Of a stretch of 64,000 bases of DNA, positions 1 to 8,269 are shown piece by piece. Source of the stretch: Christiangramia sabulilitoris (lineage in GTDB: Bacteria; Bacteroidota; Bacteroidia; Flavobacteriales; Flavobacteriaceae); contig NZ_VHSF01000001.1 of assembly GCF_007050985.1 (NCBI RefSeq), forward strand, positions 1,178,001 to 1,242,000, given 5' to 3'. The position numbers and the translations under genes are program-made. Below the pieces are notes generated by a model. That model was not told where the DNA came from. It searched no databases and saw only the letters and a program-made list of their open reading frames with translations. Position 1 is the stretch's first letter; each line of letters opens with the position of its first letter.

Positions 1-459
1 ATCTATCCAAAAAAAGAACTCTTAGTACTGGATCTCTCCATTCCTAAAAATGTTTCAGACGATGTTCAGGATCTTGAAAACGTAAAACTTATCCATCTGG
101 ATCATCTTTCACAAATGACCGATGAAACCCTGGAGCGCAGGAAACAATTCATTCCGCAGGCGAAAGAGATCATTAATGAAGTGGAGAACGAATTCAATCA
201 ATGGCTGGAAACCAGGAAATTTGCTCCTACAATTAAAGCTTTAAAGAAAAAGCTTAAGATGATGAAAGAAGATGAACTTAACTTTCAGCGTAGAAAAATA
301 TCTGACTTTAATGACGAGCAGGCAGAAATCGTTAGTAACAGGATCATACAAAAGATCATGAAACATTTTGCCAATCATTTAAAGGAAGACAGCGAAACCA
401 CAGATGAAAGCCTTGAATTAATTCAGAAGGTTTTTCAACTGGAAGAAGTTAGCAAATGA
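1..459 (+). CDS. hemA: Glutamyl-tRNA reductase, C-terminal part (truncated by window edge)
   Basis: Open from the first base in frame 1 to a TGA at 457-459, about 152 residues. The visible part has the end of the nucleotide-binding domain (ELLVLDLSIPKNV, near residues 7-19) followed by a long charged helical region typical of the HemA dimerisation domain (ERRKQFIPQAKEIINEVE, then KALKKKLKMM). The enzyme reduces glutamyl-tRNA(Glu) with NADPH to glutamate-1-semialdehyde, the first committed step of C5 heme synthesis in the cytoplasm. Identification rests on this C-terminal pattern plus position directly before hemC, with the stop overlapping the hemC start by 4 bases, which suggests translational coupling. 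The catalytic Cys and substrate-binding domain lie outside the window. An ATG at 115 is internal and is not the start. Confidence 0.85.
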   Translation: MYPKKELLVLDLSIPKNVSDDVQDLENVKLIHLDHLSQMTDETLERRKQFIPQAKEIINEVENEFNQWLETRKFAPTIKALKKKLKMMKEDELNFQRRKISDFNDEQAEIVSNRIIQKIMKHFANHLKEDSETTDESLELIQKVFQLEEVSK

Positions 460-1370
460 GCAAAATAATAAGAATAGGTACCCGCGACAGCGAATTAGCG
501 CTTTGGCAGGCCAGAACCGTTCAAAATGCTCTGGAAAAAACAGGCCATAAATCTGAACTGGTTCCGGTAAAATCCACCGGCGATCTAAACCTGGATCAGC
601 CATTATATGAAATGGGAATTACAGGTATTTTCACCAAAACCCTCGATGTTGCTATGATCAAAGGAGAGGTGGATATTGCGGTACATTCCATGAAAGATGT
701 CCCTACGGCCTTACCCAAAGGTATCGTGGAAGCTGCGGTTATGAAAAGAGCGAGCAATAAGGATATCCTTGTTCATAAAGGGACAGAATTCCTGGAAAAC
801 GGAGTTGGAACTATCGCTACAGGTAGCCTGCGACGCAAAGCGCAGTGGTTACATAGATACCCAAACCATAAGGTAGTGGATCTTCGCGGGAATGTAAATA
901 CCCGTATGCAGAAGCTGAAAGATAATGATTGGGATGGAGCCATTTTTGCTGCGGCCGGTCTGGAAAGAATAGATTTGAAACCTGAGAATTTCCTAGATCT
1001 AAACTGGATGATCCCGGCTCCCGCACAGGGTGCTATGCTCATCGTAGCTAATGAAAAAGACACCTACTGCCGGGAAACAATTGCTTTATTAAATCATAGG
1101 GAATCTGAGATCTGTGTGCATATAGAACGCGAATTTCTTAAAGTTCTCGAAGGCGGTTGTACTGCACCAATTGGAGCATTGGCCAGAATAGTAGACAATG
1201 AGGTCTATTTGAAAGGAGCCTTATTTAGCCTGGACGGAACGAAAAAGATAGAGGTAGATAAAAAAACACCAGTTTCACAGGTTGAAAATTTTGGGAAAGA
1301 AGCTGCACTGGAAATTTTGAATAAAGGAGGAAAGGAATTGATGGCTGAAATTAAAACGGTACTTAAATAG
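456..1370 (+). CDS. hemC: Hydroxymethylbilane synthase (porphobilinogen deaminase)
   Basis: A 304-residue protein of normal family length that joins four porphobilinogens into hydroxymethylbilane in the cytoplasm. Visible hallmarks: RIGTRDSELALWQA at 6-19, the catalytic Asp in HSMKDVP (Asp81), the substrate-binding Arg run ATGSLRRKAQ at 121-130, DLRGNVNTR near 142-150, and the dipyrromethane-cofactor Cys in EGGCTAPIGA (Cys235). The start ATG overlaps the hemA stop by 4 bases, and hemD begins 7 bases after the stop, so it is in the middle of a heme operon. All key residues are present, so it should be active. Confidence 0.97.
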   Translation: MSKIIRIGTRDSELALWQARTVQNALEKTGHKSELVPVKSTGDLNLDQPLYEMGITGIFTKTLDVAMIKGEVDIAVHSMKDVPTALPKGIVEAAVMKRASNKDILVHKGTEFLENGVGTIATGSLRRKAQWLHRYPNHKVVDLRGNVNTRMQKLKDNDWDGAIFAAAGLERIDLKPENFLDLNWMIPAPAQGAMLIVANEKDTYCRETIALLNHRESEICVHIEREFLKVLEGGCTAPIGALARIVDNEVYLKGALFSLDGTKKIEVDKKTPVSQVENFGKEAALEILNKGGKELMAEIKTVLK

Positions 1371-1377
1371 CTGAACA

Positions 1378-2028
1378 ATGCCTACTGTTCTTTCCACCAA
1401 AAAGCTCGCCCTGAATCAAAAAGAATTACTGCTCAATAGCGGAATTGGTATAGTGGAATATGATGCAATTTCAATTGAATTTATTGATTTTCAATTGGAG
1501 AGTCTTGAAATTGAATATGCAATTTTCACCAGTAAAAATGCGGTAAAGGCTGTGGAAGGAAAGTTAACTTCTGCTACAAAGTGTTTTTGTGTAGGTGAGA
1601 AAACTTCGGCTTATGCCAGGGATATAGGCTTTCAAGTCTTGGAACAGGCTGATAATGCCAGTAAGCTTGCAAATATCCTGATTCAAAAATACAGAAATGG
1701 TAAATTTCATTTTTTCAGCGGGAATAAACGCAGGGAAGAATTACCGGCATTGCTAAAAGAAAATAATATTGCCTTTGCAGAAACAAAGGTTTACAATACG
1801 CATTTGAATAAAAGAGAATTTAAATCTCAGTTTGACGGTATCTTATTTTTTAGCCCAAGCGCCGTCATAAGTTTTACCGCCACAAATAAACTTGAAACAA
1901 AGGCATTTTGTATTGGAGAAACTACAGCCTCAGAAGCCAGAAAACATACAGATAAAATTATCGTGGCAAACAAACCGGGCATTGAAAACGTCATCGCCAA
2001 AGTTGTTGCGAATTTAAAGAACCATTAA
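1378..2028 (+). CDS. hemD: Uroporphyrinogen-III synthase
   Basis: A 216-residue protein that cyclises hydroxymethylbilane to uroporphyrinogen III with inversion of ring D. HemD sequences are poorly conserved and identification relies on fold-type signals: the FTSKNAV motif near residues 50-56, CVGEKTSAYARDIGF in the middle, LFFSPSAVISF near 155, and CIGETTASEARKH near the C-terminus, which is the usual repeated two-domain pattern. It sits 7 bases after hemC and 12 before hemE, the expected place. It is somewhat shorter than many homologues (about 240-260 residues) but both domains appear to be present. Confidence 0.9.
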   Translation: MPTVLSTKKLALNQKELLLNSGIGIVEYDAISIEFIDFQLESLEIEYAIFTSKNAVKAVEGKLTSATKCFCVGEKTSAYARDIGFQVLEQADNASKLANILIQKYRNGKFHFFSGNKRREELPALLKENNIAFAETKVYNTHLNKREFKSQFDGILFFSPSAVISFTATNKLETKAFCIGETTASEARKHTDKIIVANKPGIENVIAKVVANLKNH

Positions 2029-2040
2029 ATACACCAGGAA

Positions 2041-3066
2041 ATGATAAAGAACGACCTGTTTATAAAAGCATTAAAAGGAGAAACTGTAGAGCGTCCACCA
2101 GTTTGGATGATGAGACAGGCCGGGAGATATTTGCCCGATTTCATGAAGCTAAAGGAGAAATATGATTTCTTCACCCGGTGCAGGACTCCCGAGCTTGCCA
2201 CCGAGATCACCGTAATGCCTATAAGACAGGTTGGACCCGATGCAGCAATTCTTTTTAGTGATATTTTAGTGGTACCGCAGGCTATGAATATCGAGGTTGA
2301 AATGAAACCCGGGGTGGGCCCATGGCTGCCAAATCCTGTAAATACTGCAAAAAAGGTCGAAGAAGTTATAGTTCCAGATGTAAATGAAGAATTGGATTAT
2401 GTTTTTGAAGCCATCAAACTCACTAAACAGGAACTGAATGATGAAGTTCCATTAATAGGTTTTGCAGGTTCCCCATGGACGATCCTTTGCTATTGTGTGC
2501 AGGGACAGGGCTCTAAAACATTTGATAAGGCAAAAAGATTTTGTTTTATGGAGCCTATTGCAGCTCATACATTATTACAGAAGATAACCGATACTACTAT
2601 TGCCTATTTAAAACAGAAAGTAAAAGCCGGGGTAGATGCCATTCAGCTTTTTGATTCCTGGGGTGGTCTTCTGGAACCTAAAGATTACCAGGAATTCTCC
2701 TGGAAATACATGCAGCAGATCATTGATGCCCTGAAAGATGAGGTGCCTGTGATCGCCTATGGTAAAGGTTGCTGGTTCGCACTAAAGGAAATGTCTCAAT
2801 CTGGAGCTTCTGCATTGGGCGTTGACTGGACCTGTGAAGCAAGAAATGCAAGGTACCTAAGCGGTGGACAGATCACCCTGCAGGGGAATTTTGACCCTGC
2901 AAGATTGTACTCCAAACCAATCGAAATTAAATACATGGTGAACGATATGATCAAAGCATTTGGCAAAGATCGATATATCGCCAACCTGGGGCATGGAATC
3001 CTTCCGGATATTCCGGTGGATAATGCCAGGGCATTTGTAGATACCGTAAAGGAATACAGGGAATAG
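2041..3066 (+). CDS. hemE: Uroporphyrinogen decarboxylase
   Basis: A 341-residue cytoplasmic enzyme removing four carboxyl groups from uroporphyrinogen III to give coproporphyrinogen III. The N-terminal signature [17 protein letters not shown] (residues 18-34) includes the substrate-contacting Arg residues; [14 protein letters not shown] carries the conserved Asp; the C-terminal [19 protein letters not shown] motif is complete. Length is normal. The TAG stop directly abuts the GTG start of the next gene, which supports coupled translation within the heme operon. Confidence 0.97.
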   Translation: MIKNDLFIKALKGETVERPPVWMMRQAGRYLPDFMKLKEKYDFFTRCRTPELATEITVMPIRQVGPDAAILFSDILVVPQAMNIEVEMKPGVGPWLPNPVNTAKKVEEVIVPDVNEELDYVFEAIKLTKQELNDEVPLIGFAGSPWTILCYCVQGQGSKTFDKAKRFCFMEPIAAHTLLQKITDTTIAYLKQKVKAGVDAIQLFDSWGGLLEPKDYQEFSWKYMQQIIDALKDEVPVIAYGKGCWFALKEMSQSGASALGVDWTCEARNARYLSGGQITLQGNFDPARLYSKPIEIKYMVNDMIKAFGKDRYIANLGHGILPDIPVDNARAFVDTVKEYRE

Positions 3067-3546
3067 GTGTTAATCTGGAAGAGGCTGAAATGTTTAGGAA
3101 TAAGGCAATTTTTAAAATTGTCTGGATTCTTCATCAAAAAGCCACAATATATTCTTCCAGCATTTAAAGCAACTGAAAAAACGCTAAAGGTCTGTGATCA
3201 AAAATTCGGGAATGAACATCATCTGGATAACCAGGCGAATGCTTACAGGCATGCCCTCTGGAATTTTCTTTTGAGTGATAGTTTTTATAAAGTATCCGGC
3301 TCGATGGATAAGGCTGTTTTTTTGAGTAAAATGATCACCGATCTACATGAAGAAATATTTCCGAATTCAGCATTATCCAGGATGATGGATCTTCATAATA
3401 ATAAAATTGGAAGGAATCTGTTCTTTAAAGATAAGGATATGGATATCATCTTGTGTCTCGAACAGATGGTGAAAGATGCCAGGAAAGTTAATTCTGAAAA
3501 GGATCTCAGGAACCTCAAGGATCAACTGGTATATTTAAAAGATTGA
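3067..3546 (+). CDS. Small DUF6973-like protein inside the heme operon
   Basis: A 159-residue protein of unknown function, probably starting at the GTG that directly follows the hemE stop; an AGGGAA-like sequence lies just upstream and the frame has no early ATG. Conserved-looking motifs are LDNQANAYRHALWN (about residues 57-70), KMITDLHEEIF (about 92-102) and MDLHNNKIGR (about 110-119). The spaced His, Asp, Glu and Asn residues resemble the DUF6973 family as I recall it. No signal peptide or clear membrane segment is visible; the N-terminus is basic and mildly hydrophobic. It lies 11 bases before hemF, so it is transcribed with heme genes, but no role in heme synthesis can be claimed. The exact start is uncertain. 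Confidence 0.65.
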   Translation: MLIWKRLKCLGIRQFLKLSGFFIKKPQYILPAFKATEKTLKVCDQKFGNEHHLDNQANAYRHALWNFLLSDSFYKVSGSMDKAVFLSKMITDLHEEIFPNSALSRMMDLHNNKIGRNLFFKDKDMDIILCLEQMVKDARKVNSEKDLRNLKDQLVYLKD

Positions 3547-3557
3547 AAATAGAATAA

Positions 3558-4460
3558 ATGAAGAAACGTTTTTACGCATATATACAGGAACTTCAGGACA
3601 GGATAACCTCGAAACTTGAGGAAGTAGATGGCAAGGCCAGTTTTCAAGAAGATATCTGGAAAAGAGAAGAAGGCGGTGGCGGCAGAACCCGGGTTATTGA
3701 AAACGGAAATGTTTTTGAAAAAGGCGGAGTCAATATTTCCGCGGTTTATGGCCCTTTGGCACCAGCAATGCAGCAATATTTTAAGGTTGGAGATGTTGAT
3801 TTTTTCGCCTGTGGGCTGAGCCTGGTATTACATCCCAAAAATCCCATGGTACCAACGGTTCATGCGAACTGGAGGTATTTTGAAATGTATGATAAGGACG
3901 GGACGGTGATAGACCAGTGGTTTGGTGGTGGCCAGGATCTTACGCCCTACTATTTATTTGAAGAGGATGCAAAACATTTCCACAAGGTATCCAAAAAAGC
4001 ATGTGATCCACATGGATTCTCTTTGTATACAGATTACAAACAGAAATGCGATGAATATTTCTGGAACGCCCATCGTGATGAAGCGAGAGGAATTGGCGGT
4101 CTTTTCTTTGATTATCTTAAAGGGGACAGCCATATGAAGATCGAAGACTGGTACGACTTTGTAACAGATGTAGGAGATTCTTTCCTGGAAGCTTATGTTC
4201 CTATCGTGGAAAAACGTAAAGATTTACATTATACCAAAGAGCAAAGAAACTGGCAGGAAATAAGACGGGGCCGTTATGTGGAATTCAATCTGGTTCACGA
4301 TAAAGGCACTCTATTTGGTTTAAAGACCAATGGCCGTATTGAAAGTATTTTAATGAGCCTGCCACCTCATGTTCAATGGGTTTATGATCATCATCCCGAA
4401 CCGGGAACGCAGGAAGATAAACTTCTGCAGGTACTAAAAAAACCAGTTTCATGGCTTTAA
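3558..4460 (+). CDS. hemF: Oxygen-dependent coproporphyrinogen-III oxidase
   Basis: A 300-residue enzyme that uses O2 to decarboxylate coproporphyrinogen III to protoporphyrinogen IX, indicating aerobic heme synthesis. Typical HemF segments are visible: REEGGGGRTRVIENG near residues 36-50, the VHANWRYFEM motif (about 100-109), WFGGGQDLTPYYLFEED (about 121-137), and the C-terminal RRGRYVEFNLVHDKGT region. Family length is normal. It follows the DUF6973-like gene by 11 bases and precedes hemB by 29 bases. An oxygen-independent HemN is not in the window. Confidence 0.97.
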   Translation: MKKRFYAYIQELQDRITSKLEEVDGKASFQEDIWKREEGGGGRTRVIENGNVFEKGGVNISAVYGPLAPAMQQYFKVGDVDFFACGLSLVLHPKNPMVPTVHANWRYFEMYDKDGTVIDQWFGGGQDLTPYYLFEEDAKHFHKVSKKACDPHGFSLYTDYKQKCDEYFWNAHRDEARGIGGLFFDYLKGDSHMKIEDWYDFVTDVGDSFLEAYVPIVEKRKDLHYTKEQRNWQEIRRGRYVEFNLVHDKGTLFGLKTNGRIESILMSLPPHVQWVYDHHPEPGTQEDKLLQVLKKPVSWL

Positions 4461-4489
4461 CATGAAAGCCGATTTAAACTTAAAAACAT

Positions 4490-5479
4490 ATGTATCCATT
4501 AAGACGAAACCGCCGACTAAGAATTAATGAATCTATAAGATCTCTGGTAAGAGAAACTGTCATTTCTCCTAATGATTTTATTGTGCCCCTGTTTATTGTT
4601 GAAGGGAAAAATATAAAAGAGGAGATCGCTTCTATGCCGGGTTACTACAGGTATAGTCTGGACCTGATCAAAAACGAGATCAGGGAGTTATGGAGCCTCG
4701 GGCTTAAATCTGTGCTGCTTTTCGTAAAAGTTCCTGAAGATCTTAAAGATAATTCAGGGAAAGAAGCATTAAATCCAGACGGATTGATGCAACGTGCTAT
4801 TAAAACGGTTAAGGAAGTCGCTCCGGAAATGCTGGTAATGACAGATGTTGCCCTGGATCCCTATTCACAATATGGGCATGACGGGATTATCTCAAATGGC
4901 AAAATTCTTAATGACGATACTACCGCAGTACTTGCAGAAATGTCTCTGTCTCATGCCAGGGCTGGTGCAGATTTCGTTGCTCCCAGCGACATGATGGACG
5001 GGCGTATCTTCGAAATAAGAAGCCTTCTCGAAGATGAGGGTTTTCACGAAACCGGCATAATGAGTTATTCCGCTAAATATGCTTCCGCTTTTTACGGACC
5101 TTTCAGGGATGCGCTGGATTCTGCTCCTGTAGAAGCTCAAAATATTCCGCGTGATAAAAAAACTTACCAGATGGATCCTTCCAACCGCGATGAAGCGATA
5201 AGGGAAACTTTGATGGATATCGATGAAGGTGCCGATATAGTTATGGTAAAACCTGGATTGTGTTATCTGGATATCGTCAGAGATATTAAAAATACGGTTA
5301 ATGTTCCGGTTGCGGTTTACCAGGTAAGTGGTGAATATGCCATGATCAAAGCCGCTGCGGAAAAAGGATGGTTAAATGAGGATGCCGTAATCCTGGAACA
5401 GTTAACGGCGATAAAAAGAGCAGGAGGAGATATGATCGCTTCCTATTTCGCCAAAAAAGCCGTCAAATTAATCTCCTGA
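4490..5479 (+). CDS. hemB: Delta-aminolevulinic acid dehydratase (porphobilinogen synthase)
   Basis: A 329-residue enzyme condensing two 5-aminolevulinates to porphobilinogen. The two active-site lysines are present in MSYSAKYASAFYGPF (Lys196) and VMVKPGLCYLDI (Lys254, Schiff base). The metal-binding segment reads DVALDPYSQYGHDG: the three positions that are Cys in zinc-dependent enzymes are Ala121, Asp123 and Asp131, the pattern of the Mg/K-dependent class. Length is normal. It ends the heme operon; the reaction precedes HemC although the gene comes last. Confidence 0.97.
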   Translation: MYPLRRNRRLRINESIRSLVRETVISPNDFIVPLFIVEGKNIKEEIASMPGYYRYSLDLIKNEIRELWSLGLKSVLLFVKVPEDLKDNSGKEALNPDGLMQRAIKTVKEVAPEMLVMTDVALDPYSQYGHDGIISNGKILNDDTTAVLAEMSLSHARAGADFVAPSDMMDGRIFEIRSLLEDEGFHETGIMSYSAKYASAFYGPFRDALDSAPVEAQNIPRDKKTYQMDPSNRDEAIRETLMDIDEGADIVMVKPGLCYLDIVRDIKNTVNVPVAVYQVSGEYAMIKAAAEKGWLNEDAVILEQLTAIKRAGGDMIASYFAKKAVKLIS

Positions 5480-5541
5480 TATTCTGAAAAATATAACTAA
5501 ATTTTTCACCTGCGAATTGCTTTTCTAGCTACGTTTACCGA

Positions 5542-5898
5542 GTGAAAGATTTGAGATTATTTTCGGTTCGTTTCTGGCTGTTGCAGTTGATTTTGCTCAC
5601 TGCAGCAAATAATGCGTTTGCAGAAATGCAAAAGGTTCCAGACCTGGATTCGAGGCATGGTGAATTCTTTATTATTTCTCAAAATGAACTGGCGGTTATT
5701 TTTGAGATCGCAGGAAGTGAATTCACTGTTGCGCCCTCCAATAAGATTAATAACAATACCACAATTAAACTCTCCTCTTTTGAGTTTAATCAGGGCCAGA
5801 CATTAAATCCATTCAACAGATTATCATTTTCAGGTTTCCAGCTGGATCATAAGATTCGATTGGAAAGCCAGATATATCCATTTCATTTTTTTTGGTAA
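5542..5898 (+). CDS. Putative secreted protein of unknown function
   Basis: A 118-residue open frame starting with GTG. The N-terminus looks like a Sec signal peptide: basic KDLRLF, a hydrophobic stretch about residues 9-24, and a likely signal peptidase I site after NNAFA (residue 27). The mature part of about 90 residues is predicted to be mostly beta strand (for example ELAVIFEIAGSEFTV) with no cysteines or recognisable domain. It begins 62 bases after hemB and could be the end of that operon or separate. I do not recognise the family. Confidence is limited because of the GTG start and small size. Confidence 0.5.
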   Translation: MKDLRLFSVRFWLLQLILLTAANNAFAEMQKVPDLDSRHGEFFIISQNELAVIFEIAGSEFTVAPSNKINNNTTIKLSSFEFNQGQTLNPFNRLSFSGFQLDHKIRLESQIYPFHFFW

Positions 5899-5934
5899 AG
5901 GCGTAATTGATCCTGGCTTCATTAAGCCCGGTTT

Positions 5935-5960
5935 TACCCCGGTGAACTAATACCGGGGTA
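5935..5960 (+). terminator. Perfect 9-bp inverted repeat, possible terminator or mRNA 3' hairpin
   Basis: TACCCCGGT at 5935-5943 pairs exactly with ACCGGGGTA at 5952-5960 around an 8-base loop. It lies in the 100-base gap after the small secreted protein gene. No T-run follows immediately, so it may be a 3' stability hairpin rather than a classical intrinsic terminator. Confidence 0.45.
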
Positions 5961-5998
5961 GTTTACAATGTTACAATCACTTAATCATTAAAAAAAAA

Positions 5999-6475
5999 AT
6001 GGATAAATCCTCAATTTTGATCGGAACCCTCTTATTTGCATTGTTCATGTTCCCGATCTTTTATATTATTATTTTTCAAAAAACCAAAGAGGCAGGAATC
6101 AGAAAGAAACTGAATAAAGTTGCTTCCTCAAACAATTTAAAACTCGATAAGTTTGAAACTTTTGGTCATTTGAGCCTGGCCCTGGATAGCACCTCTAAAA
6201 AATTGCTGGTGTATGATTCATTCACTTCAGTAGAAATCCGGATTATAGATCTCAGGAAGGTGAGCAATATTCAACTTTCCAAGATACTTCATCCTGGAAG
6301 GTCTAAAAAGGAGCGTATCATTCATTTAGGTTTACAGATAGTAGATTTCAGCAGTTCAGACATTACCGAGATCATCTTCTATGATGAGGATGATTATGAG
6401 AGTACAGATGCCGAAATCAGGTTAAATGATGCCCGGAAATGGGATGCTCTTTTAAAGCAGAATCTGGTCACTTAA
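5999..6475 (+). CDS. Membrane-anchored protein of unknown function
   Basis: A 158-residue protein with one strong N-terminal membrane helix (residues about 7-28, ILIGTLLFALFMFPIFYIII) followed by a basic stretch and a soluble, probably cytoplasmic domain of alternating strands. It has a repeated hydrophobic/polar pattern (KKLLVYDSFTSVEIRIIDL) ending in an acidic FYDEDDYES segment. The shape is like PH-fold-type proteins attached to membranes, but I cannot name a family. Upstream is a poly-A run directly before the ATG; a terminator hairpin follows at 6499-6526, so it may be a single-gene unit. Confidence 0.7.
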   Translation: MDKSSILIGTLLFALFMFPIFYIIIFQKTKEAGIRKKLNKVASSNNLKLDKFETFGHLSLALDSTSKKLLVYDSFTSVEIRIIDLRKVSNIQLSKILHPGRSKKERIIHLGLQIVDFSSSDITEIIFYDEDDYESTDAEIRLNDARKWDALLKQNLVT

Positions 6476-6498
6476 ACCGATAACCCCTTTTTTTCTTC

Positions 6499-6526
6499 AG
6501 CCTTCTTATAACAGAGAAGGCTTTTT
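6499..6526 (+). terminator. Intrinsic terminator after the membrane-anchored protein
   Basis: AGCCTTCT at 6499-6506 pairs with AGAAGGCT at 6515-6522 around an 8-base loop, followed by TTTT. The position, 24 bases after a stop codon, fits a rho-independent terminator for the + strand. Confidence 0.75.
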
Positions 6527-6599
6527 AATTTCCTTTTATCATTTCTTTTTAATAAAATGCTTTCAGAATACATAAATTAGCCAGTCTAACAGTAAGTTT

Positions 6600-7727
6600 A
6601 TGGGCTTATTAATAACTTTTGCAGTCATTTCGATCTTCTTTTCATTTCTGTGCTCTATTCTTGAGGCAGCATTGTTAAGTATTACTCCTTCTTATATAAA
6701 GATCAAGAAAAAAGAAGGCAAACAGTATGCGAAGATACTTGCGCACTTAAAACAGGATATTGATAAACCTCTTATTGCGATCCTCACGATCAACACCATA
6801 TCTCACACTGTAGGGGCTATCCTTGTAGGAGTCCAGGCAGAAAAAACTTTTGGCGATGGCGGGAACGCTGTCGGGATCGTTTCGGCCATTATGACTATGG
6901 CTATTCTGGTCCTTTCAGAAATTATACCCAAAACGATCGGGGCAACCTACTGGCAATCCTTAGGCAATTTTACAGCCAAGACCTTAAACATCATGATCTT
7001 CCCCTTGAAATACACAGGTATTTTATGGTTAATGATGCTTACTACTAAATTGATCGGGAAATCTGCACATGTGACCTCCATGAGTAGGGAAGAATTTGCG
7101 GCGATCACAGATGCTGCGGAAGAAGAAGGTGTTTTCGAAGAAAGCGAAACCACGGTTATCAAAAATTTACTGGTTTTTAAATCTGTTGAAGCCAAGGATG
7201 TGATGACCCCGTTTTCAGTAGCGATTACCGAAGATGAAAGTATGTCGCTAAAGGATTTCTATCAAAACCACCGAAATCTTAAATTTTCCAGGATCCCGGT
7301 TTATAAGGATAAATCGAACAATATTTCCGGTTTCATTTTAAAGGACGATGTTCTGGAAGAGGTAATTGATGAAAAAGGACACCAGTCGCTTAGCGATATT
7401 AAAAGAGATATCCTGGTGACTAAAGACAATACCCCGATCCCTGAACTTTTCGAGATCTTTGTACAAAAGCGTGCTCATATTTCCATGATTGTAGATGAAT
7501 ATGGAAACGTAACCGGGATCGTTACCATGGAAGATATTATCGAAACCCTACTTGGACTGGAGATCATGGATGAGAGTGACAGTGTGGAAGATATGCAAAT
7601 GCTGGCCAGAAAGAACTGGGAAAGAAGAGCCAAGAGACTTGGACTTATCCAGAGAAAGCAGGATCAGGAAATGGAAAATGAAAGCACTCCAGACCAGAAA
7701 GAGACCAATGAAAAAAGCGAGAATTGA
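6600..7727 (+). CDS. CorC/HlyC-type membrane protein (CNNM domain plus CBS pair)
   Basis: A 375-residue inner-membrane protein. Residues 1-190 form the CNNM transmembrane domain, with hydrophobic helices about 1-25, 55-80, 85-108 and 118-145 and the SEIIPKTIGA motif after the third helix. The linker EEGVFEESE leads into two CBS motifs (about 195-320; MTPFSVAITEDES, and VDEYGNVTGIVTMEDIIETLLG), which usually bind adenine nucleotides. The C-terminal CorC_HlyC domain found in longer relatives is absent; the tail is charged and disordered. The family is linked to Mg2+ or other cation transport. In Flavobacteriia a paralogue, GldE, works in gliding; this shorter protein lacks evidence for that role. 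The end overlaps the next gene by 20 bases. Confidence 0.88.
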   Translation: MGLLITFAVISIFFSFLCSILEAALLSITPSYIKIKKKEGKQYAKILAHLKQDIDKPLIAILTINTISHTVGAILVGVQAEKTFGDGGNAVGIVSAIMTMAILVLSEIIPKTIGATYWQSLGNFTAKTLNIMIFPLKYTGILWLMMLTTKLIGKSAHVTSMSREEFAAITDAAEEEGVFEESETTVIKNLLVFKSVEAKDVMTPFSVAITEDESMSLKDFYQNHRNLKFSRIPVYKDKSNNISGFILKDDVLEEVIDEKGHQSLSDIKRDILVTKDNTPIPELFEIFVQKRAHISMIVDEYGNVTGIVTMEDIIETLLGLEIMDESDSVEDMQMLARKNWERRAKRLGLIQRKQDQEMENESTPDQKETNEKSEN

Positions 7728-8178
7728 AACTCCGCTGGGCATTGCAGAAATTACCGGCGATGCTGAAGGAATAATTTCTGTAAAAGTTCTGGACGAGGGG
7801 AAGATCACCAAAGAGATTCCCGGTCTACTTAAGGATGCTGTTCAACAGCTTCAGGCTTATTTTGAAGGGAAATCAGAGAATTTCAATCTGCCTTTAAATC
7901 CCCGGGGAACAGAATTCCAGAAAAGAGTATGGAATGAGCTACAAAAAATACCATACGGAACAACTACCTCATACCTTAAATTAGCTCAAAAGCTTGGAGA
8001 CGTAAAGGCTATTAGAGCAGTTGCTTCGGCAAACGGAAAGAACCCTCTGTGGATTATTATTCCATGCCATCGGGTCATTGGTACAGATGGATCCCTTAGG
8101 GGATATGCAGGTGGTCTATACCGAAAAAAATGGTTGCTAGATCATGAAAACCCTCCCTTACAACAAAGCCTCTTTTAA
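7708..8178 (+). CDS. ogt: Methylated-DNA--protein-cysteine methyltransferase
   Basis: A 156-residue suicide DNA repair protein that takes alkyl groups from O6-alkylguanine. The acceptor Cys is in IIPCHRVIG (Cys120), preceded by the helix-turn-helix residues ASANGKNP and followed by GYAGGLYRKKWLL, all canonical. The frame is open further upstream, but the ATG at 7708 gives the expected length (about 155-170 residues) and the family N-terminus; translation from any earlier codon would add a non-homologous stretch inside the CorC gene. It overlaps the CorC-like gene by 20 bases, suggesting coupling. The gene lies outside an Ada context, so constitutive expression is plausible. Confidence 0.93.
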   Translation: MKKARIETPLGIAEITGDAEGIISVKVLDEGKITKEIPGLLKDAVQQLQAYFEGKSENFNLPLNPRGTEFQKRVWNELQKIPYGTTTSYLKLAQKLGDVKAIRAVASANGKNPLWIIIPCHRVIGTDGSLRGYAGGLYRKKWLLDHENPPLQQSLF

Positions 8179-8269
8179 AAGGTTTTTCTTCATTTTTAAA
8201 GCTGCGGCTGGATAAGGGTCTTAGTTTATAAACAAATTATGGTAGATTATACTATCAAAATATTTACGA

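Noticed and set aside
3558-4460. Long frames overlapping hemF on the + strand (3628-3819, 3922-4137)
   Set aside because: They are out-of-frame shadows of hemF, which has intact family motifs over its full length.
7552-7707. In-frame 52-codon N-terminal extension of the DNA alkyltransferase
   Set aside because: It lies inside the CorC-like gene in another frame and is unlike the family; the ATG at 7708 gives the expected 156 residues.
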